From contig NZ_RAXV01000004.1 in the NCBI RefSeq assembly GCF_003611465.1, positions 1 through 64,000 of the forward strand: DNA of 64,000 nucleotides. Reading direction: 5' to 3'. The translations under genes were made by a program, and so were the position numbers. Within the stretch, counting starts at the first letter, position 1. Every line of letters begins with the position of its first letter. Below are positions 36,650 to 45,122 of this stretch, one piece after another. The notes beneath the pieces were generated by a model. The model had not been told where the DNA came from. It worked only from the letters and a program-made list of their open reading frames with translations, and did no database searches. This stretch comes from Acinetobacter tianfuensis. Its GTDB lineage: Bacteria; Pseudomonadota; Gammaproteobacteria; Pseudomonadales; Moraxellaceae.

Positions 36650-37402
36650 TTAAACCGTGATGCGCTGACGGCAAGCCTCATACAGCGCCATTCCTGTTGC
36701 CACACTGACATTTAAGCTTTGCAAATTGCCAGACATTGGAATAAATACCGTCTGATCGCACTGTGACTGCGTAATCGGGCGTAAACCTGTATCTTCTGCG
36801 CCCATAACAATACACACTGGCGTACCTGTGAAATCAAATTGCTGAATAGGTAAAGCTTTTTCATCCAACATGGTGCCGACAACACGAACATTATGTGTTT
36901 CTTTAATATGTCCAAGCGTACGCGCTAAATTGGTGACTTGTATAAACTTCACTTTTTCTGCACCGCCAGCAGCTACTTTACGTGCAGTCGGTGTCATTGT
37001 TGCAGCCCGGTCACGCGGCACAATAACTGCCTCAACACCCATGGCTGCCGCCGTACGGACACATGCGCCTAAATTATGCGGATCTGTAATATGGTCCAAT
37101 GCCAGCAGTAAAGGCTGATGCTTAGATTCTAATAATTGATCTAGATCTTTTTCATTTAAAGTCGGATGCGGACGCACAGCAGCAACTACACCTTGGTGAA
37201 ACGGCTGACCCGCCAATTTTTCCAATGTATCACGGCTGGCTTTTTGAATACTGATGCCAAAGGGTTCCGCCAACTCAAAAACATGCTGCAAACGCTGGTC
37301 ATCACGGCCTTTTAACGCAAATAATGTTAGAACGCGTTCTGGCTCAAGCTCAAGTAATGACTCCACAGCGTGAACGCCATAATAATATTCTGGTTTTGCC
37401 AT
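36650..37402 (-). CDS. rlmB: 23S rRNA (guanosine-2'-O-)-methyltransferase RlmB
   Basis: A SPOUT methyltransferase that modifies G2251 of 23S rRNA using SAM. The 250-aa product has the N-terminal substrate-binding domain (YYYGVHAVESLLE) and SPOUT motifs 1-3: LDHITDPHNLGACVRTAAA, VCIVMGAEDTGLRP and IPMSGNLQSLNVSVATG. The ATG at 37402 is chosen over the upstream start at 37426 because MAKPEYYYGVHAVE fits the family. Confidence 0.94.
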   Translation of the reverse strand: MAKPEYYYGVHAVESLLELEPERVLTLFALKGRDDQRLQHVFELAEPFGISIQKASRDTLEKLAGQPFHQGVVAAVRPHPTLNEKDLDQLLESKHQPLLLALDHITDPHNLGACVRTAAAMGVEAVIVPRDRAATMTPTARKVAAGGAEKVKFIQVTNLARTLGHIKETHNVRVVGTMLDEKALPIQQFDFTGTPVCIVMGAEDTGLRPITQSQCDQTVFIPMSGNLQSLNVSVATGMALYEACRQRITV

Positions 37403-37441
37403 GAACGGCCTCTTAACTGCTATCAATCAAATTCAAAAAAG

Positions 37442-37475
37442 AAAAATCCCGCAAAGCCGGCTTTGCAGGATTTTT
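37442..37475. terminator. Terminator between ppnP and rlmB
   Basis: AAAAATCC-GCAAAGCC against GGCTTTGC-GGATTTTT with one mismatch. On the minus strand it ends ppnP just before rlmB. Confidence 0.8.
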
Positions 37476-37546
37476 GCTGAATCGCTAGTTTAACTGATTC
37501 AAGGCAAAATTTCTTGGCCTCGCTTCAATTCACACCGCTGTTTCAA

Positions 37547-37870
37547 TTAGCCTTCAAAATGGCAAACATAATCAAGCACATCATCAGTTTCGATTTTAAA
37601 ACGGCTGTTTCCCGGTACATAGAATGACTGGCCTGCACGGAATAATTCGCTTTCTTCGCTGTCGCCAATTTGCACACGGCATTCGCCAGATACAATTTCC
37701 ATACGCTCTGGAACGTGCGTTTCAAAAGTCAGCGCTTTTTCTGTTGGAAGCAAAATACCCAGTGTTTTTTTAGTGCCGTCTTCAAATTGCACAGTATGGC
37801 TGATACACAGGCCGCCGAAGTAAACATTAGATTTTTTGATAACTGATACATGATCAAACTGAGCTGACAT
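37547..37870 (-). CDS. ppnP: Pyrimidine/purine nucleoside phosphorylase PpnP (YaiE family)
   Basis: A small cupin-fold enzyme that splits several nucleosides with phosphate. The 107-aa product has NVYFGGLCISHTVQFEDGTK, VPERMEIVSGECRVQI and the cupin strand FYVPGNSRFKIETDDVLDYV. It is slightly longer than E. coli YaiE (94 aa). It is monocistronic, with a terminator behind it and an unusual structured leader ahead. Confidence 0.92.
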   Translation of the reverse strand: MSAQFDHVSVIKKSNVYFGGLCISHTVQFEDGTKKTLGILLPTEKALTFETHVPERMEIVSGECRVQIGDSEESELFRAGQSFYVPGNSRFKIETDDVLDYVCHFEG

Positions 37871-38405
37871 GCGTATTTCTCCAGATAAAGCTATTTATAA
37901 TATTTAGACTGATGTAGTTTAATTATGCACACGCAACTAATCAATCTATGAATGCACAGCTAAAACAGCTCTGCCTCTCCCTCAGTACCTGAGATTCTTC
38001 AGCTCAAATACTCCCGCATATTTTGCCGAGTCTAAAACAACTGAAATCAAATCTCCAATCAATTTTTATGATGCTGTGATTTTCAAATTATGCACTGTTA
38101 GCGCTTGAAAAAAATAATATTTAATTCACTCCAATCCGCTTTTTGCCAAAATGCATTTACTTCAGCATTAAGCTGCCAATTTAATTTGCACGCATGACAG
38201 GCTGATGAAATAAGCAATCACATGCGCTGTCCAATGATCGCAATACCTTTAAACTCAAGAAAGTCAGCTGCAGCCTGCTATATTTTTCAGCCAAAATTCA
38301 GTTAGAATTACACTGTTTTTCGGCATCTTATAATAAAAGCCGTCTTGTGAGAAAAACAAAACTTGTCTATCTTAAACTCAAACTTTTCGCAGCTTGGATG
38401 CGTTT
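37871..38405. other. Divergent intergenic region ppnP / recN
   Basis: No ORF. On the minus strand, 90-180 bases before ppnP, is a stretch with possible stems: CTCAG-GTA-CTGAG in RNA sense (CTCAGTACCTGAG at 37981-37993 on the plus strand), and AGCTG-TTTT-AGCT next to it. On the plus strand a perfect TATAAT (38329-38334) sits about 72 bases before recN, with TTACAC only 15 bases upstream, as a candidate recN promoter. The remainder shows nothing. Confidence 0.45.
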
Positions 38406-40067
38406 ATGCTGACACATTTAACACTGATCAATTTTGCATTAGCTGACCATTTAGCCATTGATATCGCACACGGCTTCAATGTGCTGACAGGTGAAACCGG
38501 CGCAGGCAAATCTTTGCTGCTTGATGCCCTCTCTGCCAGTTTAGGCGAGCGTACAGACACGAACTATGTACGTTATGGATCAAATAAAGCCGATGTGACA
38601 GCGACATTCAGCTATGAAGATAATTCACCTGAAGCCATTTGGCTCAAAGAGCATGAGCTGGATGATGAGTCTGGTGAAATTCATCTGCGCCGTGTCATTT
38701 TTGCTACAGGACGCAGCAAAGCATGGATTAATGGCCGTCCAAGCAGCCTGTCCGAATTAAAAGAAATTGGCCGCCTGCTGGTACAGCTTTACAGCCAGCA
38801 TAGTCAGCAGCAGCTTCTCGAACCGCCTTATCCTAAACATTGGATTGACCGTTACAGCAATTTTTACCAGCCTGCTCAAGCCGTGCGGGATGCTTATAGC
38901 TTATGGCAAAAACATATCCGTCAGCACCAAGCTGCACTGGATGCGCAAGCAACCCGAAAGCAGCGCATCGAAACCCTGCAGCTGCAGCTGGAAGAATTAG
39001 AAGAACCCGTACAGCTGGACTATAAAGAAATCGAGCAGGAATTTGACCGCCTCAGCCATCATGAACATATCATGCAGGACTGCAGCTACAGCTTGGCTGC
39101 GCTGGATGATGCTGAACAAAATATTAATCAGGAAATTGCCTCGATTTTACGGCGTATAGAGTCTCATTCAGGGCGCAGTGAGCAGCTGTCTGAAATTTAC
39201 AATTCCATGCTGAATGCTCAAAGTGAATTGGATGATGCCACATCAAATCTCAGACAGTTTATTGACCGCCAAAGCTTTGACCCTGAACGTATGGAAGAGC
39301 TGAATACACAGCTTGAAAGTTTCCACCGCCTAGCGCGAAAATACCGCACCCAGCCTGAACAGCTGAAAATGGAATATGATGCCTGGCAGCTGGAACTGCA
39401 AAAACTGCATGAATTGGAAGATCCAGAAACCTTAGCTGAACAGGTTGAACTTTCATATCAAGACTTTTTAGCGAAGGCGGAGCATCTCGATCAGATCAGG
39501 CGGGCGGCAGCTGAACCACTGGCGAAACAACTGACCGAGCAAGTAAAACAGCTGGCACTGCCTGAAGCGCATTTTGAGTTTAAATTTGAACCGCTGGATC
39601 AAGCCTCAAGCGAAGGCCTCAGCTTCATTCAGCTTTTATTTACAGCCAATAAAGGCATTCCAGCCCAGCCTTTAGCCCGCGTTGCTTCAGGCGGTGAGCT
39701 GTCACGTATTGCACTGGTGATGCAAGTGATGAATGCTGAAAAAACAGATGCTGAAACGCTGGTTTTCGACGAAATTGACGTCGGCATCAGCGGCGGAACT
39801 GCGGAAATCGTGGGCCGTCTGCTGGCAGATTTAGCACAGCATGTGCAAATTTTATGTATTACCCATCAGGCACAGGTAGCAGCGCAGTCTGATCAGCACT
39901 TGCTGGTGCAAAAGCGTCAAACCGACCCAGCCAGCAGTACCATTTTCAAATTGGAAGAAGATGGCCGCATTCAAGAGCTTGCCCGTATGACTGGCGGTGT
40001 GGAAATCAGCGAAACAACATTGCAGCATGCGCGCCAGTTGCGGAATTTAAAATTTCAGCACGCCTGA
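38406..40067 (+). CDS. recN: DNA repair protein RecN
   Basis: An SMC-like ATPase for double-strand-break repair. The 553-aa product has Walker A LTGETGAGKSLLLDALSASL (about residues 26-45) and a helical coiled-coil middle. The C-terminal head has signature ARVASGGELSRIALVMQ, Walker B ETLVFDEIDVGISGGTA and the H-loop ITHQAQVAAQSD. The frame opens at a TTG (38394); the ATG at 38406 fits the family. CAG and CTG codons dominate. Confidence 0.96.
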   Translation: MLTHLTLINFALADHLAIDIAHGFNVLTGETGAGKSLLLDALSASLGERTDTNYVRYGSNKADVTATFSYEDNSPEAIWLKEHELDDESGEIHLRRVIFATGRSKAWINGRPSSLSELKEIGRLLVQLYSQHSQQQLLEPPYPKHWIDRYSNFYQPAQAVRDAYSLWQKHIRQHQAALDAQATRKQRIETLQLQLEELEEPVQLDYKEIEQEFDRLSHHEHIMQDCSYSLAALDDAEQNINQEIASILRRIESHSGRSEQLSEIYNSMLNAQSELDDATSNLRQFIDRQSFDPERMEELNTQLESFHRLARKYRTQPEQLKMEYDAWQLELQKLHELEDPETLAEQVELSYQDFLAKAEHLDQIRRAAAEPLAKQLTEQVKQLALPEAHFEFKFEPLDQASSEGLSFIQLLFTANKGIPAQPLARVASGGELSRIALVMQVMNAEKTDAETLVFDEIDVGISGGTAEIVGRLLADLAQHVQILCITHQAQVAAQSDQHLLVQKRQTDPASSTIFKLEEDGRIQELARMTGGVEISETTLQHARQLRNLKFQHA

Positions 40068-40080
40068 GTTCTAAAACATT

Positions 40081-40110
40081 AAAGCCTTTGAGTCACTCAA
40101 AGGCTTTTTT
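40081..40110 (+). terminator. Terminator of recN
   Basis: GCCTTTGAG-TCA-CTCAAAGGC followed by six T. Confidence 0.85.
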
Positions 40111-40141
40111 ATCACGTCTTATTAATGTTGATTACCCAAAG

Positions 40142-40867
40142 CTACTTCACTACTCCTTGATATATAAAACCTTTTAAACCTAAGGTATAGCGCAAGTATT
40201 TATTTTGCGGATAATACTGTTCATTTAAAAGCATGACATCAACACGTTTAGGCCCAACTTTTAAGTAATTTTGGCTAGCACTGCGGTCTATATCGTAATG
40301 GCAATCATAATCGACCGAAATTTTATCCAGCTTCTTTTGTTTGTTTTGAAATATATAAGATTTGAGTAATTGCTTCGGACCAACTTCAACTGCACGTACC
40401 TGATGCATCCCAGTGCAACTATCTCCTTTGTAATAGCTACGCACTAAATACACTGTTTTATTCTGGATTCGAACAGGCTGAATTTGGTTAATCCACCCTG
40501 AACTAAATTCATCAAAATGTTGAGTTTGACCTGTGTAATATTGCACATAACTATCCCACTCGCCCATCGTACCGCCACCAGAGACATCAAAACTATAAAA
40601 CTTTAATTTCCTATCTGGTGAATACTGCACATGCACATAGCCTTGTTTGACTAAAGCAGGAAAATCATAGTTAAAGCTGTTTTTATCATTCGAAATAATC
40701 TCGACAATAGCACTTTCAATATCACTATTTACCTCATAAAAATTCTGCTGTTTGAATTTTTTCAGCACTTGAATTTCTTGTTGCTGAAACTGCTGTACAT
40801 TCGCAAAACTTAAATGAGAAGCCGTGCTAATCAGGATCATCACAATCAATTTATAGGTATTCTTCAT
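40142..40867 (-). CDS. Exported protein of unknown function
   Basis: A 241-aa product with a signal peptide (MKNTYKLIVMILISTASHLS, cleavage probably after SFA-N). The mature part opens with a Gln-rich helix, followed by a beta-rich body with FYSFDVSGGGTMGEWDSYVQ. Two Cys (DSCTGMH and DYDCHYD) could pair. No family was recognised. The ATG at 40867 is preferred to the far upstream start at 40900 because it begins the signal peptide. Monocistronic. Confidence 0.72.
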   Translation of the reverse strand: MKNTYKLIVMILISTASHLSFANVQQFQQQEIQVLKKFKQQNFYEVNSDIESAIVEIISNDKNSFNYDFPALVKQGYVHVQYSPDRKLKFYSFDVSGGGTMGEWDSYVQYYTGQTQHFDEFSSGWINQIQPVRIQNKTVYLVRSYYKGDSCTGMHQVRAVEVGPKQLLKSYIFQNKQKKLDKISVDYDCHYDIDRSASQNYLKVGPKRVDVMLLNEQYYPQNKYLRYTLGLKGFIYQGVVK

Positions 40868-41155
40868 TTTTATCCTTGATAATTGTGCAAATTGTTCCAA
40901 CCATAAAGTAATTTTAGCAAAACTTTATCTTTAGAAATAAGCACATTCTGTTCAAATCCCAACAGCTTCATGTATCCCATAAATATCAATATTAAAAATA
41001 AACTGTATATTCAAATCTGCTGCCAACAAAATATAGTCAGAATTCAAATATATCTTTTTGCATAAAAATTCATTGTTGAATCTAATTTTGTTTAGTATGT
41101 TGATAAATACATAATTATTAATACTCATCTGATTAAGATAGGGGGACGCCATTCG

Positions 41156-41710
41156 GTGACCAAACAATTTCTGACGCACCAATGCTTAATTGCCCCGCCC
41201 AATATGCAAGATGATTTTTTTGCAAATACGGTGATTTATTTGGCGCGCCACGATGAAGATGGCGCTCAAGGCATCATTATCAACCGGCCTTCTGGCTTAC
41301 AAATTAAAGAATTACTCAACGACCTTGAAATTGATGCAGACTATGTCAATCCGCATGAAGTCCTTCAAGGCGGCCCATTACGCCCTGAAGCAGGATTTGT
41401 GCTGCATACTGGCCAGCCGACATGGCATTCATCCATCGCCGTCGGTGAAAATGTCTGTATTACCACATCAAAAGACATTTTAGATGCAATTGCGCACAAT
41501 CAAGGTGTAGGCCGTTACCAAATTGCGTTAGGCTATGCCAGCTGGGGGAAAAATCAGTTAGAGCAGGAACTTTCACGCGGTGACTGGCTGGTTTGCGACT
41601 CAGATATGGATTTAATTTTTAACTTGCCTTACAGCGACCGCTGGGATGCAGCCTATAAAAAAATGGGCGTCGACCGTAATTGGCTCTCTTCTGAGATTGG
41701 ACATGCCTGA
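41156..41710 (+). CDS. yqgE: UPF0301 family protein YqgE/AlgH
   Basis: A 184-aa member of the YqgE/AlgH family: [50 protein letters not shown] and [17 protein letters not shown] are family blocks. Exact biochemical role is unsettled. It begins at a GTG with AGGGGGA about 12 bases upstream. Its stop overlaps the start of ruvX by 8 bases, the conserved yqgE-ruvX pairing. Confidence 0.93.
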   Translation: MTKQFLTHQCLIAPPNMQDDFFANTVIYLARHDEDGAQGIIINRPSGLQIKELLNDLEIDADYVNPHEVLQGGPLRPEAGFVLHTGQPTWHSSIAVGENVCITTSKDILDAIAHNQGVGRYQIALGYASWGKNQLEQELSRGDWLVCDSDMDLIFNLPYSDRWDAAYKKMGVDRNWLSSEIGHA

Positions 41711-42146
41711 TTTAAACCAGCCACAGACAATTATGGCTTTTGATTTCGGTACACAAAAAATGGGGATGGCAGTCGGCCAATCCATGATTGAAAGCGCAAA
41801 CCCGCTGGCCTTATTTCCGATGAAAGACGGTATCCCTGTCTGGGAAAATTTGCTGAAAATTGTGAAACAGCATCAGCCCACGCTATTTTTAGTCGGCTTG
41901 CCTCTGAATATGGATGACAGCGAGTCTGAACTTTCAGCCCGCGCACGAAAATTTGCCCGCCGTTTACGCCATCAGACCAACATTGAAACACAGATGGTCG
42001 ATGAACGCCTCACGACCCGTGAAGCGCGGGATGAATTGGAACATTATCAAGCGCAAGGCCGCGGAAAAAAATTATCAGCAGACAGTATTGCCGCAGCCTT
42101 ATTTATTGAAAGCTGGTATCGGAATCCTGAAGGCATACAGCCTTAA
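41703..42146 (+). CDS. ruvX: Putative pre-16S rRNA nuclease / Holliday junction resolvase-like YqgF
   Basis: A 147-aa RNase H-fold protein: [16 protein letters not shown] (first Asp), [20 protein letters not shown] and [16 protein letters not shown], then [14 protein letters not shown] (last Asp). YqgF processes the 5' end of 16S rRNA in E. coli. The frame is open upstream, but the ATG at 41703, inside the yqgE end, gives the proper N-terminus. Confidence 0.93.
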   Translation: MPDLNQPQTIMAFDFGTQKMGMAVGQSMIESANPLALFPMKDGIPVWENLLKIVKQHQPTLFLVGLPLNMDDSESELSARARKFARRLRHQTNIETQMVDERLTTREARDELEHYQAQGRGKKLSADSIAAALFIESWYRNPEGIQP

Positions 42147-42238
42147 TGCATATTTAAAGCCTGCAGAATCTCCAGCATTTTGTTATAAAGTAACCCTATA
42201 TCTATCTTTTGAACCTTTATTGAACCCAGCAGGTCCCT

Positions 42239-43033
42239 ATGGCACTTTCCAGTTTTGGTAAAATTCTGACTGTCCTTGACTTATTTTCTGTCTCACGTCC
42301 AATTATTAACGTAGACATTATCAGTGAAGAATTGGGCTTATCAAAACCCACCAGCTACCGCTACCTGAAAGAGCTGGTTTCTGCAGAGCTGCTGCAGCGC
42401 CTCAGCGGTACTTCGGGTGACTATACATTGGGCTCAAAGATTGCCGTTTTAGATTATATTTCACGTAAAACAGATCCACTGGTTCAAATCAGCATTCCCT
42501 TTATGCAGGAAATTGTGAAACGTACCGAGTTTTCCTGCCTGCTGACACACCTTAACAGAGATTCATGCATTGATCTGCATGATGAGGTCTTTAAAAATAC
42601 CTTGCTGCTGTCTTATGGACGCGGCTGCCCCCGCCCTGTATTTGTCGGCTCATCGGCAAAAATCATGATTTCGCATTTGCCAAAACAATCCATGCTGGAC
42701 TATTTCGACCGCTTTTCAGACCAATTAGCACATCTTAACTTTGCTGCCGATCAGCAAGAATTTTTAGACAAGATGAAAAAAATCAAAAAGCAAGGTTATT
42801 ATTTTTCAAATGGTGAATTAGATCCGAACATTGCAGGCTTATCGGTACCAATCAAATTTTCCAGCAAAGAGCCGCCTCTGGCACTCACGCTGCTGGCCTC
42901 TAAAAACCGCTTTGAATTTGTAAATTTGCCAAAATTAATCGAAATTCTGCAGGAAAGTGCCCATTTAATTGAAAAACAGTTTATGACGCTTTCTGAAGAA
43001 CAGCCTCTAAACAGTTTGGAAAATGAAGAGTAA
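42239..43033 (+). CDS. IclR-family transcriptional regulator
   Basis: A 264-aa DNA-binding regulator with an N-terminal winged helix (GKILTVLDLFSVSRPIINVD, then ISEELGLSKPTSYRYLKELV) and a C-terminal IclR effector domain (GSKIAVLDYISRKTDPLVQI, then GRGCPRPVFVGSSAKIM). No linked catabolic operon is visible, so its target is unclear. A terminator follows. AGG precedes the ATG. Confidence 0.9.
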   Translation: MALSSFGKILTVLDLFSVSRPIINVDIISEELGLSKPTSYRYLKELVSAELLQRLSGTSGDYTLGSKIAVLDYISRKTDPLVQISIPFMQEIVKRTEFSCLLTHLNRDSCIDLHDEVFKNTLLLSYGRGCPRPVFVGSSAKIMISHLPKQSMLDYFDRFSDQLAHLNFAADQQEFLDKMKKIKKQGYYFSNGELDPNIAGLSVPIKFSSKEPPLALTLLASKNRFEFVNLPKLIEILQESAHLIEKQFMTLSEEQPLNSLENEE

Positions 43034-43149
43034 AATCACAAACAATGGCTTGTATTCAAAAATAAATTCTCATAATATGATTATTGTTCTTCTCAGCCAT
43101 AATGTTCCATGACATGTTGGCATAACGATAGAAGGCATTTCTCAGAAGT

Positions 43150-43178
43150 AAAAAGCTCATGTTTCCATGGGCTTTTTT
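43150..43178 (+). terminator. Terminator of the IclR gene
   Basis: AAAAAGCTCATG-TTTC-CATGGGCTTTTTT with one G-U pair on the plus strand. Confidence 0.8.
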
Positions 43179-43198
43179 CTTATTCCATATTTATCGTT

Positions 43199-43822
43199 TC
43201 AAACTGGAAAGAAATAGCGGAAGGTCAAATTAATTCGCGGCTCTATAATTTTAGCTGATTTTGCAATGCAATGTTTCCAGTATTTTTGCGTTTGGCCGCG
43301 CATGACAATCAATTGCCCGCTATGCAGCATCACGTCCACCTTATGCTGCTGAGTTTTATGCTGAAAACGCATTTTTCGCGCAGCCCCGAAACTTAAAGAA
43401 GCAATAACCGCTTCGCCGGTATTTGGCGAGATCAGCGCCGCCTCATCATCACTGTGCCAGCCTACAGCCTGCTGACCATGTTCATATAAATTCGCCAGAC
43501 ATGAATTAAACGGATGCCCTGTCAGTTTTTCTATATGCTGTTTTAAACGGAATAATCCTGCATTCCATGCTGCTGCCTGTTTCAAACTTCCTGAATAGCG
43601 GTACTGATAATTTTCATCGCCATACCAAACAACTTTGCGATCTGTCACATAATGCTTGCCATGCAAAAAGACTTCATCTGGCTGCCATGCCAACTGCGCT
43701 AAAAAATAGCGCATATATTGACAGCTCTGCGCTTCATTTAAAATTAAGCCATAATCCTGAACCTCTCCATCACAAAACAGAAGATTATCTTGGCACTCGG
43801 GTGCAAACAATTCCAATGTCAT
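43199..43822 (-). CDS. alkB: Alpha-ketoglutarate-dependent dioxygenase AlkB
   Basis: An Fe(II)/2-oxoglutarate enzyme that oxidatively removes alkyl groups from DNA bases. The 207-aa product has the HxD iron ligands in GWHSDDEAAL, and the distal His and RxxxxxR 2-oxoglutarate motif in WKHCIAKSAKIIEPRINLTF plus Arg. FNSCLANLYEHGQQAVGWHS is typical of the AlkB2-like subgroup. The start at 43822 has a strong GGAGG ribosome-binding site upstream. Confidence 0.92.
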   Translation of the reverse strand: MTLELFAPECQDNLLFCDGEVQDYGLILNEAQSCQYMRYFLAQLAWQPDEVFLHGKHYVTDRKVVWYGDENYQYRYSGSLKQAAAWNAGLFRLKQHIEKLTGHPFNSCLANLYEHGQQAVGWHSDDEAALISPNTGEAVIASLSFGAARKMRFQHKTQQHKVDVMLHSGQLIVMRGQTQKYWKHCIAKSAKIIEPRINLTFRYFFPV

Positions 43823-43945
43823 GGCTATTTCCTCCACGGTCTTTGCATTCAGCCCCTTTGAGCCTTATCCGCTGCTGCTTGCAGCGACTTGAGTGTTCAT
43901 GCTGATTCGGCTTTAACAGCTTAGATAATACACTGACCTGACAAT

Positions 43946-44204
43946 ATGCAAGAGACAGCATCTTTCTTTGTAGATAAAGCGATAACCAGCTTAGACGCAA
44001 TTGCGGCTGAACAAATTAAATACAGCCTAGATAAGATTGAACAAAGCCGTAGAATGATGATCATCTCAACTGTCACAAATGATTGGCGCAGATTACACTT
44101 ATTTCATGAAAGAAGGCTGCACTGCAGGACATGGTGCGCACCATAAAATTTACTGTCAGGACAGCCTGCATACAGAATCTTTTGATACCACGGCAAAAGT
44201 CTAA
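43946..44204 (+). pseudogene. Probable frameshifted small gene
   Basis: The ORF from 43946 reads MQETASFFVDKAITSLDAIA and so on through KYSLDKIEQSRR. After about 44075 a second frame takes over with a more protein-like composition: MIGADYTYFMKEGCTAGHG, then AHHKIYCQDSLHTESFDTTA, ending at the TAA at 44202-44204. Joining the two frames gives a plausible protein of about 85 aa with two Cys. One small indel near 44078-44090 would explain it. It could also be an intact unrelated ORF of 66 codons. Family unknown. Confidence 0.4.
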
Positions 44205-44283
44205 ATATTAAAAAAATTATGTGTACTTTTGAGGAAAATGACGAGACATGCAATGAAAGCGCCAGCTCAATCACGACAAAAAT

Positions 44284-44312
44284 AAAAAAAGCCCGCATAC
44301 GGCAGGCTTTTT
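44284..44312 (-). terminator. Terminator of phoU
   Basis: An imperfect hairpin, AAAAAGCC-CGC against GGC-AGGCTTTTT, whose mismatch becomes G-U on the minus strand, just after the phoU stop. It could also stop rightward transcripts. Confidence 0.65.
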
Positions 44313-44323
44313 GATTGTCTTGC

Positions 44324-45040
44324 TTAGCGCTGAACTTTTTGTTCGATTTCTTCTACGCTGGTATGGCGTACATCTAGACCTTTGACCATATAAATCACCT
44401 GCTCAGAAATATTGCGGGCATGATCACCGATACGCTCCAGTGAACGCAGCACCCACATGACATTAATCACTCGGGTAATATGACGCGGATCTTCAATCAT
44501 ATACGTCATTAGCGTACGCGTTGCTGACTGATACTCACGGTCAATATCTGCATCGGCCAGCAGTACTTTCAAGGCCTGATCAACATCTAAACGGGCAAAT
44601 GCATCTAAGGCATCATGAATCATCACCCGTACCTGATTGCCAATATGACGTGTTTCCATGTAACCGCGAGGTGAGCCGCCTTCTTCACATAAACTCTGTG
44701 CAATCCGCCCAATTTTCGCCGCTTCATCACCAATACGCTCTAAGTCAGTATTGGCTTTAGACATCGCAATCACCATCCGTAAATCGATGGCTGCAGGATG
44801 ACGGCGAGCTAGAATCAAAGTCAGCGCTTCATCAATTTCTGTTTCTAAACGGTTGACGATATTGTCCTGAAACTGCACATCAATAGCCATAGTGGCATCT
44901 GTATCCAACAGCGCATGAATGGCATTTGCAACCTGCTGTTCAACCAGACCGCCCATGGTCATAAATTTAGTGTTTACATCCTGCATATCTTCATTGAATT
45001 GCGAAGAAATATGGTGACTTAGCACAGGATTATTTGGCAA
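44324..45040 (-). CDS. phoU: Phosphate-specific transport system accessory protein PhoU
   Basis: Negative modulator linking the Pst phosphate transporter to PhoR signalling. The 238-aa all-helical product has two PhoU repeats, each with a metal-binding E/DxxxD-type motif (RIGDEAAKIGRIAQSL and ERIGDHARNISEQV). Length is typical. The pst genes are not beside it here. Confidence 0.94.
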   Translation of the reverse strand: MPNNPVLSHHISSQFNEDMQDVNTKFMTMGGLVEQQVANAIHALLDTDATMAIDVQFQDNIVNRLETEIDEALTLILARRHPAAIDLRMVIAMSKANTDLERIGDEAAKIGRIAQSLCEEGGSPRGYMETRHIGNQVRVMIHDALDAFARLDVDQALKVLLADADIDREYQSATRTLMTYMIEDPRHITRVINVMWVLRSLERIGDHARNISEQVIYMVKGLDVRHTSVEEIEQKVQR

Positions 45041-45122
45041 GAGACGTACTCCACAGCTGCAAATGAAAGATAAATGAATACGCCATATTAAAGCACAGCG
45101 ATTGTGAAAGTTTGATGACTGC

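Noticed and set aside
37940..38040. Glycine riboswitch on the minus strand
   Set aside because: Only fragments of the core words are present; the complete aptamer (GGAGAG, GCCGAAGG, CTCTCAGG) is missing, so it is reported only as an unexplained leader.
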